Of a stretch of DNA of 34,433 nt, positions 7,125 to 15,100 are shown in pieces (position 1 is the first letter of the stretch; each line of letters opens with the position of its first letter). The notes beneath the pieces are model-generated. The model was not told the origin of the DNA. It searched no databases and was given only the letters and a program-made list of their open reading frames with translations. The stretch spans positions 1 to 34,433 of the forward strand of contig JACQFH010000272.1 of NCBI GenBank assembly GCA_016200145.1. Reading direction: 5' to 3'. This stretch comes from Planctomycetia bacterium (GTDB lineage: Bacteria > Planctomycetota > Planctomycetia > Planctomycetales > Planctomycetaceae). The position numbers were made by a program, and so were the translations under genes.

Positions 7125-8627
7125 TTGACGAACAAGATCGTCTGCGAGAAATGCTCCGAGTATGCCGAGCATCATATCGATTCCGAAGTCGACGGCATCC
7201 TGGTCTCGCTCCACCTTTGTGAAAAGCATTATTGGGAACTCCGGAAAGAGAAACTCTTTGGGCCCTTGAAGGCCAAAACCGCGGCTTTGAGGGCTGCGAG
7301 GATTGCAGCCTGTTCACGGCCTGATCTCTGGCGAGAGCTTGTGGAAGTCATTCACGCGGCGTCGCCACCGACAGTGATCGTCGTTACGGGAGGCGGATCG
7401 TCGGCGATCAGCGAGCTATTGAGCGTGCCCGGCGGATCGCGGACGCTCCTGGAAGCAGTTGTTCCCTATTCCGAACAGGCGCTCGTCGAATGGCTCGGAA
7501 AAGCGCCCGAGCACTTTTGCGTTGAAGAGACGGCGCTGGCAATGGCGATGGTGGCGTATCGACGGGGATGCGCGCTGGTCGCGGCGCGGAAAAAGGAACC
7601 CGGAGAGAAGGAAGAAGGGCAGCCAGCCGCGGAATCCAAAGATCCATTCACACTTCCTGATTCTCATCTCGACAAAGTCATCGGTGTCGCCTGCACGGCT
7701 TCGCTCGTCAGCGATCGCCCGAAAAAGGGCGGACACCGCTGCCATGTCGCGACTCAGACCGAATCGGCCACGGCTTCGTATTCTCTCGTCCTTGAAAAAG
7801 GGGTCCGAGACCGCCCCGGCGAGGAACGTCTGGTCGGAAAACTGGTCCTGCTCGCGATGGCGCGTGCCCTTCGGTTTGGGGATCTGCCTGCGCTCAGCCT
7901 GCGGCGGGGCGAAACTGTATTGGAGCATTTCGCGATCGCCGATCCGCTGCTCGTCGACCTGCTCGACGGCCGGCGCGCGGTGGTGTGGTCAGTTCCAAAT
8001 GGAACAGAAGAGCGACAAGCGAAGGGCGAAGTGCGAAAGGGCGACGCGCAAATCTCTCTCTTCTCTCTTCGCCCTTCTCTCCTCGGTACACATCCTTTCG
8101 GTGTCCTGTGCGGATCATTCCATCCGCTGCACTACGGACACAAGCAACTGCGAGAGGTCGCCGAGCGGATCCTGAAGGGGCCGGTTTACTACGAGATGTC
8201 GATCCGCAACGTCGATAAGCCCCCACTCGATTTTCTGTCGATCGACCGGCGGCGGGCGCAGTTCACCGACGTGCCACTGGTCCTGACCGCTGCGCCGACG
8301 TTCGCCGAGAAGGCCGCGGCGCTGCCGGGAGTCGTGTTCGTGGTCGGCGTCGACACGGCCGAGCGCATCGTGCAACCCAGGTATTACGGCGGCAGTGAAG
8401 AGGCGACCCGCGCGGCACTGCAATCAATCCACGACGCTGGCTGCCGCTTTCTGGTCGCCGGGCGGAAAGTCGGAGAGACGTTTCAGACACTTTCTGACAT
8501 CCCGGTCCCGCCGAAATTCGCCGCCTTGTTTGCCGACTTGTTCGCCGCAATCCGTCCCGAAGAATTCCGGGCCGACATCTCATCGACGCAACTGCGCCAC
8601 GAGGCCGCAGGCGAAAACCTCGTTTAA
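7125..8627 (+). CDS. zinc finger / PncC (CinA-C)-like / NMN adenylyltransferase-like fusion
   Basis: The 500-residue protein has three parts. Residues 1-45 hold CX2C (C7, C10) and CX2H (C32, H35), a treble-clef-like zinc site. Residues about 70-280 resemble the CinA C-terminal / PncC amidase fold (VTGGGSSAISELL, VPGGSRTLLEAVVPYS, ETALAMAM, GVACTASLVSDRP). Residues about 325-495 are a nucleotidyltransferase of the NMNAT type, with GSFHPLHYGH (HxGH at 336-339) and ISSTQLR (485-491). PncC turns NMN into nicotinate mononucleotide, and NMNAT adds AMP, so a two-step NAD recycling enzyme is a reasonable inference. From memory, plants and fungi have a similar uncharacterised PncC-NMNAT fusion. The start is TTG at 7125, with GAGGAG (7111-7116) before it. 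A low-complexity insert separates the two enzyme parts. The gene follows the WD40 gene by 12 bases. Confidence 0.82.
   Translation: MTNKIVCEKCSEYAEHHIDSEVDGILVSLHLCEKHYWELRKEKLFGPLKAKTAALRAARIAACSRPDLWRELVEVIHAASPPTVIVVTGGGSSAISELLSVPGGSRTLLEAVVPYSEQALVEWLGKAPEHFCVEETALAMAMVAYRRGCALVAARKKEPGEKEEGQPAAESKDPFTLPDSHLDKVIGVACTASLVSDRPKKGGHRCHVATQTESATASYSLVLEKGVRDRPGEERLVGKLVLLAMARALRFGDLPALSLRRGETVLEHFAIADPLLVDLLDGRRAVVWSVPNGTEERQAKGEVRKGDAQISLFSLRPSLLGTHPFGVLCGSFHPLHYGHKQLREVAERILKGPVYYEMSIRNVDKPPLDFLSIDRRRAQFTDVPLVLTAAPTFAEKAAALPGVVFVVGVDTAERIVQPRYYGGSEEATRAALQSIHDAGCRFLVAGRKVGETFQTLSDIPVPPKFAALFADLFAAIRPEEFRADISSTQLRHEAAGENLV
8021..8077. repeat. inverted repeat inside a coding region (GAAGGGCGAAG / CTTCGCCCTTC)
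   Basis: Perfect 11-bp arms at 8021-8031 and 8067-8077 flank a 35-base purine-then-pyrimidine stretch. The element encodes the linker between the PncC-like and NMNAT-like domains (residues about 294-325) and keeps the frame open. Its composition (GCGAAGGG and TCTCTCTTCTCT) differs from the surrounding codons and looks like intergenic simple repeat, so it was probably inserted in frame. Confidence 0.55.
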
Positions 8628-9481
8628 CCGCGGACGACCGGGTTTGTCAGCGTGCCGATGCCGGTGATGTCGATCGAGACGACATCGCCCGATTCGAGCG
8701 AGAACTCATTGGGCGGCACGATTCCAGTGCCCGTCAGCAGGACGACGCCGTCGGGGAAGCTATTGTCTTTGAACAGCCATTCGATCAGCTCTTCGAAGGT
8801 GCGTTTCATCTGGTCGAGGTTGGTCTTGCCGCGAAAGACTTCCACACCCTTGCGGTGGATCACCATTGTGATTTCGGTGGCGGCGCGGTTAAGCGGCTCT
8901 TCAGGGATCAGGATCGAAGGGCCCAGTCCGCAGCAGGCGTTATAAACTTTGGCCTGCGGGAGGTAGAGAGGGTTTTCCCCTTCGATGTCGCGGGCGCTCA
9001 TGTCGTTGCCGACCGTCAGCCCCACCAGTTTCCCTCTGGGCGAAACCATGAGTGCGAGCTCGGGCTCGGGGACCGACCATTTCGTGTCGTGCCGGATCCG
9101 CACGAACTGGCCCGGGCCGGCGACACGGCGGGGCATGGCCTTGAAGAACAGCTCAGGGCGCGGGGCGGTGTACACCTTGTCGTAATGCGACGCCCCGCTC
9201 GCCGATTCTTCCATCCGGGCGACCTGGCTGCGCTTGTACGTCACACCCGCCGCCCAGACTTCCTGCTTGTCGATCGGCGCCAGCATCCGCACCTGCGGCG
9301 CGGCGATCAGCGTGGCGTTCGAGTCGAACAGCGAACTGACCAAGTCCACCGGGTTGTCGGAGTGCAACAGGTCGGTCAGACTCCGGCAGGCTTCCGACCA
9401 GGCAACGATGTAGACTCCGTTTTCGACCAGGACGGCGACGCGCTGTTCGCCTCCCGGCAACTCGACTTTGGCAACCAGCAT
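8624..9481 (-). CDS. fumarylacetoacetate hydrolase (FAH) family protein
   Basis: The 285-residue enzyme has the FAH fold, which binds a divalent metal and acts on 2-keto or acylpyruvate-type substrates. Typical segments are VWAAGVTYKRSQ, WSVPEPELALMVSP with the metal-binding acidic residues, GNDMSARDIEGENPLYLPQA, and the C-terminal LLTGTGIVPP with LESGDVVSIDITGIG. The NPLYLPQAKVYNACCGLGP stretch resembles sugar-acid enzymes such as 2-keto-3-deoxy-pentonate dehydratases, but the substrate cannot be fixed from sequence. The ATG at 9481 has AGGAAA upstream. The gene follows rluD by 51 bases on the same strand. It converges on the PncC-NMNAT gene, with stop codons overlapping in TTAA. Confidence 0.9.
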   Translation of the reverse strand: MLVAKVELPGGEQRVAVLVENGVYIVAWSEACRSLTDLLHSDNPVDLVSSLFDSNATLIAAPQVRMLAPIDKQEVWAAGVTYKRSQVARMEESASGASHYDKVYTAPRPELFFKAMPRRVAGPGQFVRIRHDTKWSVPEPELALMVSPRGKLVGLTVGNDMSARDIEGENPLYLPQAKVYNACCGLGPSILIPEEPLNRAATEITMVIHRKGVEVFRGKTNLDQMKRTFEELIEWLFKDNSFPDGVVLLTGTGIVPPNEFSLESGDVVSIDITGIGTLTNPVVRG

Positions 9482-9532
9482 GTCGGCGAATTTCCTGCAA
9501 TCGCAATGGGTGAATGAATTGCCCGAAACATT

Positions 9533-10591
9533 CTACAGCATGTTCGGCAGGGCGGGGCTTCGCAATGCTGAAAGGGTGTTTTCCATGTCCGGCGGCAGCG
9601 GTGCGGTAAACTGTAGCGGTTTTCCCGTCGCGGGATGGCGGAATTCGAGGCGATACGCGTGCAGTGCCTGCCGGCGGATGAGGACGTCGGAATCTTCGGA
9701 GGCAGGTGCATCGATGCTCTTGCGGCGCAGGGCCCGCGCCTCGACGGCGCCGGCGAGGTATTGCCGCGTGAGCGCGGCCCGGCCTCCATACAGGCGGTCG
9801 GCCACGATTGGGTGGCCGAGGTGACGGGCGTGCACGCGCAACTGGTGCGTGCGTCCCGTTCTGGGCAGGAACCGCAGGTAGCTGAAATCGTAAAAACGCG
9901 CGATGACCTCGTAGCGGGTAACTGCCTCGCGCGCGTTGCCTCCCTCGTCGCAGACCATCATCGCCTCGCGGCGCTTGGGGTTGACCCGCAGATACGTCCG
10001 GATCAGATCGGCGTCGCGCTCAACGACACCCCACACGATGGCGCGGTACTCTTTCGTCACCTCGCGGCGTTCGAATTGCCGGCTGATGGCATGATGCACC
10101 TGGTTATCTTTGGCGACGACAATCAGTCCGCTCGTGTCGCGATCGAGCCGGTGCACGATGCCGGGCCGCAGCTTGCCGGCCACGTCTGAGAGCGAGTCGA
10201 AATGAAACTGCAGTGCCCCGGCCAGCGTGCCCCGGTAATTGGCCTTGCCCGGATGAGTGATCATCCCTGCCGCCTTGTTGATGACAACGAGCGACTCGTC
10301 TTCGTAGATGATCTCGAGCGGCAGGTCTTCAGGGGGCAGAGTCTGGTCGGCGGCCTCGGGCAGCCGGACCGACAGCACGTCGTTCACGCGCAACCGCCGG
10401 CTGGCTTTGACGGCAAGGCCGTTCACCAGCACGGCCTGCTGTCCGATCGCCTTCTGGAACAGGGCCCGGCTGTAGTTGGGATACAGGCGCGCCAGGTAAT
10501 GATCGACGCGCCATCCGTGCGCCCGCGCCTCGACTGTGACCTCGATCGGCTGTGCCGAGAGGGGAGCATCGGAGTTTTCGACTGGCTGCAT
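9533..10591 (-). CDS. rluD: RluA/RluD-family 23S rRNA pseudouridine synthase
   Basis: The enzyme isomerises uridines to pseudouridine in 23S rRNA; RluD members modify helix 69. An S4 RNA-binding domain (residues about 27-78, WRVDHYLARLYPNYSR) precedes the catalytic domain. HRLDRDTSG carries the catalytic aspartate D150, and RTGRTHQLRVHARHLGHPI is the conserved C-terminal motif. The length of 352 residues is typical. I chose the ATG at 10591 (MQPVENSDAPL); the open frame reaches 82 codons further, but that part is arginine-rich and runs into the repeat region. An AT-rich palindrome, CGAAAATTTTCG, lies at 10617-10628, just upstream. RluD versus another RluA-family specificity is inferred from the S4 domain. 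Confidence 0.92.
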   Translation of the reverse strand: MQPVENSDAPLSAQPIEVTVEARAHGWRVDHYLARLYPNYSRALFQKAIGQQAVLVNGLAVKASRRLRVNDVLSVRLPEAADQTLPPEDLPLEIIYEDESLVVINKAAGMITHPGKANYRGTLAGALQFHFDSLSDVAGKLRPGIVHRLDRDTSGLIVVAKDNQVHHAISRQFERREVTKEYRAIVWGVVERDADLIRTYLRVNPKRREAMMVCDEGGNAREAVTRYEVIARFYDFSYLRFLPRTGRTHQLRVHARHLGHPIVADRLYGGRAALTRQYLAGAVEARALRRKSIDAPASEDSDVLIRRQALHAYRLEFRHPATGKPLQFTAPLPPDMENTLSALRSPALPNML

Positions 10592-10895
10592 CGCAGATCG
10601 TTCACACCTTCGCCGACGAAAATTTTCGGTCCGCGAACGCCGCGGGTCGCACGACATCATCCTCTCCCAAATCATATCAGCGCGGGCGGCCAGATGCGAA
10701 AAGGCACGAGGAGCAAAAGTGGCAGGCACACTCCGTGTGCCGTCGCTCGTGATTACGGGTCGAACTGCCGTTATGCGCGAATACCGATTTTCTGATCTGC
10801 AAACGGCGTCGACTGAGGGTTGCACGCGTCGTGACAAAACGACGGCACACGGAGTGTGCCTGCGACGCTTGTCGAGATCGACCGCGACGGGCGCA
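10592..10895. other. intergenic region between the TPR gene and rluD
   Basis: This 304-base stretch contains no credible gene. It holds a 12-bp palindrome CGAAAATTTTCG (10617-10628) close to the rluD start, a purine-rich patch, and the inverted pair of GGCACAC palindromes described separately. A promoter for rluD may lie here, but no convincing -35/-10 pair was found. Confidence 0.5.
10722..10863. repeat. inverted pair of REP-like palindromes (GGCACAC-TCC-GTGTGCC)
   Basis: Two 24-base copies lie in opposite orientation at 10722-10745 and 10840-10863. They are identical as reverse complements and separated by 94 bases of unrelated sequence. Each copy is itself a hairpin with a 7-bp stem and 3-base loop (10725-10741 and 10844-10860). 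The pair could form one large cruciform or a bidirectional terminator for the TPR gene. From memory, GGCACACGGAGTGTGCC-type palindromes are scattered in planctomycete genomes. No transposase is present. Confidence 0.7.
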
Positions 10896-11786
10896 CTATT
10901 CGGGCTTCGTTTCGGGCTCGGAGGGAGGCTCGGGACGAGGTTCCTTTTCCACCTTCGCGTCAGGCTTGGCGGGCTTCGCGTCGCCTTTGGCGTCGGGCTC
11001 GTCAGCCTTTTTCTTTTCGCCCTCTTCCGTTTCCTCAGGGATTGTCAGTTTCTCGTCGTCCGAAGCCTTGGTTCCGTCCTTCGTCGTCGAGTCGAGAATG
11101 TCTTTAAGGTCATTCATCAGGTCTTCGTCGCTGCCCCGGTCGCGAGGCAGCTTATCGGGCATCTTCGGGCGGGGAAACTTCGAAAACCAGGTGTAGAATT
11201 CCTGGCCCCGGCCGCTCTTGAGGACTTCGATCCGCGCCTTCGCGTCGGCCGCAAACTCGGATTTCGGGAACTCTTTGACGAACGATTCATAGGCTTTCAC
11301 GGCTTCGTCTTCGCTGCCGGCCGAGAGTGATTCGAGGGCCCGGCTCAGGCCGAACAGAGCGCGTTCCCGCAGCTCGGGCGGAGCGCCGCGATCGCCGACA
11401 ACGTCCTGAAATGCGTCGCGGGCTTTTTCGAGATCGCTCGTACCGGCTTCCACATTGCGGAACATCGCCTGCACTCCCTGGCCCAGACGCGCTTCGCCCT
11501 CGTGGACTCGTGCCCACAGGCCGGGGACCGTTCCTTTATGGTCGACCCAGACGCTGTTGAACATTTCCGGCGTGCCGGAACCGATCGCGTACGACAGTTC
11601 GCTCCAGGCCGCGGTGCGGCTGCTGCTCTGCGAGCGCCACCAATAGATCCCGCCCGCCAGCACCAGCGCTGCTGCGCAGACCACGACCATCAGGCGATTG
11701 CCGTGCTGATCGACGTAAACGGCGGCCCTTTCGGCGAATTTGCCGAGTTCGTTGGTCTGTAATTCGTGACGATGTTCGCTTTTCAT
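10896..11786 (-). CDS. membrane-anchored TPR-like protein
   Basis: The 296-residue protein has a short cytoplasmic N-terminus (MKSEHRHELQTNELGKFAER), one membrane helix (LMVVVCAAALVLAGGIYWW, residues about 32-50) and a helical tetratricopeptide-like region, for example ELRERALFGLSRALESL and AVKAYESFVKEFPKSEFA. A long charged, proline/lysine/glutamate-rich tail from residue about 215 is probably disordered. The layout resembles YfgM-like or BamD-like helper proteins of secretion or outer-membrane assembly, but the exact role is unknown. I chose the ATG at 11786; 19 upstream in-frame codons look non-coding. The gene is followed by the inverted palindromes. Confidence 0.85.
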   Translation of the reverse strand: MKSEHRHELQTNELGKFAERAAVYVDQHGNRLMVVVCAAALVLAGGIYWWRSQSSSRTAAWSELSYAIGSGTPEMFNSVWVDHKGTVPGLWARVHEGEARLGQGVQAMFRNVEAGTSDLEKARDAFQDVVGDRGAPPELRERALFGLSRALESLSAGSEDEAVKAYESFVKEFPKSEFAADAKARIEVLKSGRGQEFYTWFSKFPRPKMPDKLPRDRGSDEDLMNDLKDILDSTTKDGTKASDDEKLTIPEETEEGEKKKADEPDAKGDAKPAKPDAKVEKEPRPEPPSEPETKPE

Positions 11787-11889
11787 GACTGTTGATCCGG
11801 CAAAACGGGCTGTCCGGCGCGAGTATAGGAGGCCGCTGAACAAGGGTCAATAGGCGGTCGTTGGAGGCAGTTTTCCATCATGCGCTGCG

Positions 11890-11922
11890 GTGTCCCGGCC
11901 GCCGAAAATGCGGCCGGGGCAC
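11890..11922 (-). terminator. strong hairpin just after the dehydrogenase gene
   Basis: GTGTCCCGGCCGC (11890-11902) pairs with GCGGCCGGGGCAC (11910-11922) over 13 positions with one mismatch, around a 7-base loop. It begins 3 bases past the stop at 11926 on the minus strand. No T-run follows, so it is either a hairpin-only or factor-assisted terminator, or a REP-like element that protects the mRNA 3' end. Confidence 0.5.
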
Positions 11923-11925
11923 TAC

Positions 11926-12192
11926 TCATTTGACCGACAGCAGGTAGGCAATGAGGTCGGCCAGGGCCTGCTGATCGAGCTGTTTCTCGAGCCCTTCGGG
12001 CATGATCGACTGCCCTGTGCTGCGAAGTTCTTCGATGTCGCCTCGCAGCACTGTGTCGGTTGCGTTCTCCTGCCGCTTCAGTGTGACGCTGGTTGCCGTC
12101 TCGGCGGCGATCAACCCCGTGATCGACCGGCCCTGCGTCGTGACCAGGATGTAATTGACGTACTGCGGATTGACTTCACGGTTGGGGTCGAG
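11926..12192 (-). pseudogene. out-of-frame 3' remnant of the cytochrome domain of the dehydrogenase gene
   Basis: This segment encodes LDPNREVNPQYVNYILV, GRSITGLIAAE and MPEGLEKQLDQQALADLIAYL in a frame different from the upstream gene. Those motifs are the usual end of the Pirellula/Verrucomicrobium-type heme-binding domain. The upstream frame reads ...CSVCHRVENVGTEIGP and then stops after five foreign residues. Comparison with the family pattern suggests that about 16-18 codons between GP and LDPNR were lost, together with a shift of frame. An ATG-initiated peptide from 12276 would overlap the main gene and is not expected to be made alone. Confidence 0.75.
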
Positions 12193-15100
12193 AGGGACCG
12201 ATTTCAGTGCCGACGTTTTCGACGCGGTGGCAGACCGAGCAGACTTTCTGAAAGTGGGTCTTGCCGCGGGCCGCATCGCCGGCCAGCGACAGGGCAGGCT
12301 TGTACGCTTCGAGTACTTCCTGCCGCCCGCCGATCTTCAGCTTCTGCAGGATCCCCGCCGCTTTTTCTCGGACTGCGGGGTTGGAATGGGAATCGAGCAA
12401 TCGCACGCGCGCCGGTTCGAGATCGAACACCGGGATGTCCCCCTTGTCGACCGCTTCCAGGAACTTCCGCAGCCATTCGCCGCGCGAAAACACTGCCTCG
12501 GTCACCGTCGTGCGCAGCTTCGGACCAAACGTCGGCCAGCCCTCGGTCAGGATGTCGCCGATTTCCGGGTCGGAGTATCGGCCTAGAACCGCGAGTGCCG
12601 CGAGTTGCACGTCCTGAGGCTGGCGCGTCGCCAAAAGGCCGGGAAGCAGATCGCGGTTCTCGGCGAACGGGGCCAGGCCCAGCGTGCGGACGGCTTCGGC
12701 CCGCTCGGCGGATTTTCGCGATTCGTCGGCAGCCGACTTGCGCGAGCTGGCAAGTAATTCTGCCAGCAGCTCGCCTGATTTTCCCGATTTGGCGGCGACC
12801 TGGGCGCGAAGCGGAGATCCGCTGCGCGCCAGTCCCTCGGTGAGCGCCACGACCATCGCCGTCGCCAGCGCCTTGCGATCGGCTGAGATCTTTTCGACTG
12901 CCCCCAGCGTTTCCAGTACGTCGCTCTGATGCGCCTGCAAGCCGATCTGCCCGGCCAGTTCGACGAGCACCGTTCGCGCCGCGCTCGATGCGCCGAACGG
13001 ACCGTCGGCGGCCAGCGCGACAAGCACGTCGGCAGCTCCCTCGGCGAGCGAGCTCAAAGCGGCCAGACGCACCCAGCGATCCCCGCCATCGCGCTTCAGG
13101 ATCTTCACCAGCGTTGCTGTCCGCAGGGCCGCGGGGGCATTGCCCGCGGTGAATGCCAACTGGTAGCGCACGCGCAGATCAGGATCGTCGGCGAGCGCGG
13201 CATAGCGCTGCCGGATTTCGGCCGATTCGCCGGCCACCGCCTCGGAAAGCCGCACCGCGTGCTCGCGCACGCGAGGATGTTCGTCGGCCAGGCGCGGCAG
13301 GATGACTTGTGGCGTGAGCGCCTCGAAACTGGCCAGAGCGTAGAGCGCGTGCATCCTTCCTTCGGGCAGCGGCGACGTCGCGGCGAGCTTCACGAGTGGT
13401 TCGACGGCCGATCGGTCGCCGCGTTGAAACAGCAGCCGCGCCGCCGTGTCGCGATGCCAGCCGTTGCGATGGGCCAGCGCAGCGACGAGCTCGGCCGTCG
13501 TGGCCTTGCCCAACTGTGGAATCTTCTTCTGCCGGAATCCATCGTGCACGACGCGGTAAATCCGTCCGCGATCGCGGCCGCTGGTGAGGTCGAGGTGCTG
13601 CTTGATCACCGGCGGCAGGCTCGCAGGGTGCTCGATGACTTCCCGATATACATCGATGATGTACAGGTTGCCGTCGGGCGCGTTGGCAAACTGGGCCGGT
13701 CGGAACCAGATGTCTGTCGAGGCCACGAACTCTTTCTTTTCGTCGGCGCGGCGGGCGATCAGGCCGACGCCGTCGGGTTCGAGTGTTTTGCGGTGGACGA
13801 TATTGCTTCCGACGTCGCCCACGAACGCCTGCCCGCGATACTCCTGCGGCCAGGCGTCGCCGCGGTAGATGGTCACCCCCGTGGCACCCGTAAAGTAACC
13901 CGCCGCGCGGCCTCCCCCTTCGACTGGTCCGGGGACTTTCCCCGAGACCCGCAACCGTGTGCGGACGATCCGCCATGGTTCGACGGGGCTGATGCGGAAC
14001 ACCTCGGCCTGGGGCCCGTCGGCCGCAATGCTCGTTCGCGAACCGGGGGCCGCCAGGTGCGGATTGCGCGCCAGGTAACGGTCTTCGTACATCACAAGCT
14101 GAATGTGATCGCTGTTCGACGACAGGAACCTGCGCCCCCAGTCGTCGAAGCTCATGCCGTGCTGGGCGCCGCCGCTGGTGGGCTGGATCTCCAGCGTGCG
14201 CGGGTCGAACGCAAAATCGCGTCCCGAGAGTACGATTGGTTTGGAATCGGGCTTGTCTCCGGGACGCACCTGCGCTCCGGACGTGCTGGTCGCGCCGTGA
14301 ATCCGGTTGTCGAGTCCCCAGTGGAAGCTGTTAAAGAGGCCCTGCACGTTGCTGCGGCCGAAGCCGGTGAAGACCGTGCGGCGGACGTCGGCCTTGCCGT
14401 CGCCGTCGGTATCTTTCAGATAGTAGATGTCGGGCGCCGCCCCCACGAAGACCCCGCCGTCGTAGCAGCACAGGGCCGTGGGCCACGACAGCTTGTCTGC
14501 CAGCAGGGTGCTTTTGTCGAAGCGGCCATCGCCGTCGACGTCTTCCAGCACGCGTACCGCACCCAGAAACTCCTTATCCTGCTCGGAATAATCGACCATC
14601 TCGCACACGAACATCCTGCCGTTTTCGTCGAAGTCGATCGCCACCGGGGAGTGCACAAGCGGCTCGGCGGCCGTCTGCTCCATGCGAAAACCGGTTAGCG
14701 TCTGAAACGTCGCCAGCGCGGCGGCCGGTTCGTGCGGCGGAATGCGCGGCAGTTCGTCGGCGAAATCCATCACTTCGGGCGATTTGTGCTTGAGCGATTT
14801 GTCGATGAAGGCGTAGGCCGCCTTCCGCATTTCGTCCGGGAAGTCGTGCTCGCAATCGGGGTAGAGCACCTGCAAGTTGTCCCCGGCTCCAAATACTTTG
14901 AACACTTCGCGGGCAACTGGTTCCGCCTTGCGGACTCCGGCGATGTCGAAATTCGAATCTCGCTCGGGCGAAACCGAGAAGAACGCCCGCGGAGCCAGCG
15001 CCGCCACGACCTCGTAGAAATCGAACGGCACTTTGCCCGGATCGAGTTCATACACGTCTTTCAAGCGCGGCATGTAGCGGTCGCTCGTCCAGCCGGCGAT

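Noticed and set aside
12929-14698. 589-codon open frame on the plus strand
   Set aside because: Antisense to the dehydrogenase fusion; composition typical of a shadow frame in GC-rich DNA.
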